A stretch of 5,011 bases of DNA from JBHHXR01 sp046757205. GTDB lineage: Bacteria; Pseudomonadota; Alphaproteobacteria; Rhodobacterales; Rhodobacteraceae. Both the position numbers and the translations under genes were made by a program. Every line of letters starts with the position of its first letter. Positions within the stretch are counted from its first letter, which is position 1. Positions 4,976 to 5,011 of the stretch are shown here, piece by piece. The notes under the pieces are model-generated. The model had not been told where the DNA came from. It did no database searches and saw only the letters and a list, made by a program, of their open reading frames with translations. Where the stretch lies: positions 1 through 5,011 of the forward strand of contig JBHHXR010000224.1 of the NCBI GenBank assembly GCA_046757205.1, given 5' to 3'.

Positions 4976-5011
4976 TCAGCCCTCGGGCAGGCCGTCGCGT
5001 TCGGCGCGCCT
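4976..5011 (-). CDS. Possible 3' end of an unknown convergent gene
   Basis: Read on the - strand from the window edge, the frame encodes RRAERDGLPEG and then TGA (complement of 4976-4978). Ten of the eleven codons end in G or C, as in the neighbouring genes, and a hairpin follows the stop. No + strand start codon with a ribosome binding site is apparent between 4845 and 5011, which is compatible with convergent genes meeting here. Eleven codons are too few to name a product or be sure that the frame is used. Confidence 0.3.
   Translation of the reverse strand, partial: RRAERDGLPEG

Noticed and set aside
1..5011. Insertion sequences, CRISPR arrays, tRNA or rRNA genes, or a novel defence-type system
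   Set aside because: The window is filled by recognised flagellar genes with small gaps; I saw no transposase, spaced repeat array or RNA gene fold.

Overview
The window carries a compact, single-strand flagellar operon. Eight genes can be named with confidence from their conserved motifs, in the order flgB, flgC, fliE, fliQ, flgF, flgG, flgA, flgH, and a ninth encodes a FliL-family protein. All read on the + strand. The DNA is strongly GC-rich, codons are GC-biased at the third position, and fliQ sits inside a run of rod genes. That combination points to an alphaproteobacterium, most likely Rhodobacterales or a relative. The taxonomic guess rests on remembered gene order and protein style, not on a search.

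Layout: positions 1-62 are a short leader with no gene, holding the flgB ribosome binding site and weak regulatory-looking repeats. Positions 63-1174 encode the proximal rod proteins FlgB and FlgC and the rod/MS-ring adaptor FliE. Positions 1178-1444 encode FliQ, a small membrane subunit of the flagellar type III export gate. Positions 1482-3017 encode the rod proteins FlgF and FlgG. Positions 3014-4197 encode the P-ring assembly chaperone FlgA (a short form) and the L-ring lipoprotein FlgH. Positions 4206-4844 encode a FliL-like protein with one membrane segment and a long low-complexity linker. Positions 4845-5011 look intergenic, ending in what may be the last 11 codons of an unknown gene on the - strand.

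How the genes work together: FliQ helps form the gate that exports rod subunits. FliE joins the MS ring to the rod, FlgB/FlgC/FlgF build the proximal rod and FlgG the distal rod. FlgA helps P-ring assembly around the rod, FlgH forms the outer-membrane L ring, and FliL proteins usually act at the basal body and stator. Genes are tightly packed (gaps of 3-37 nt, two 4-nt overlaps), which implies one transcript with translational coupling.

No novel system was found; this is a well-known type of locus. The items most worth a second look are the repeat-bearing, Cys/His-containing linker of the FliL-like protein, the matching hairpins after the two convergent stop codons at the right end, and a proline-rich micro-ORF in front of flgF.
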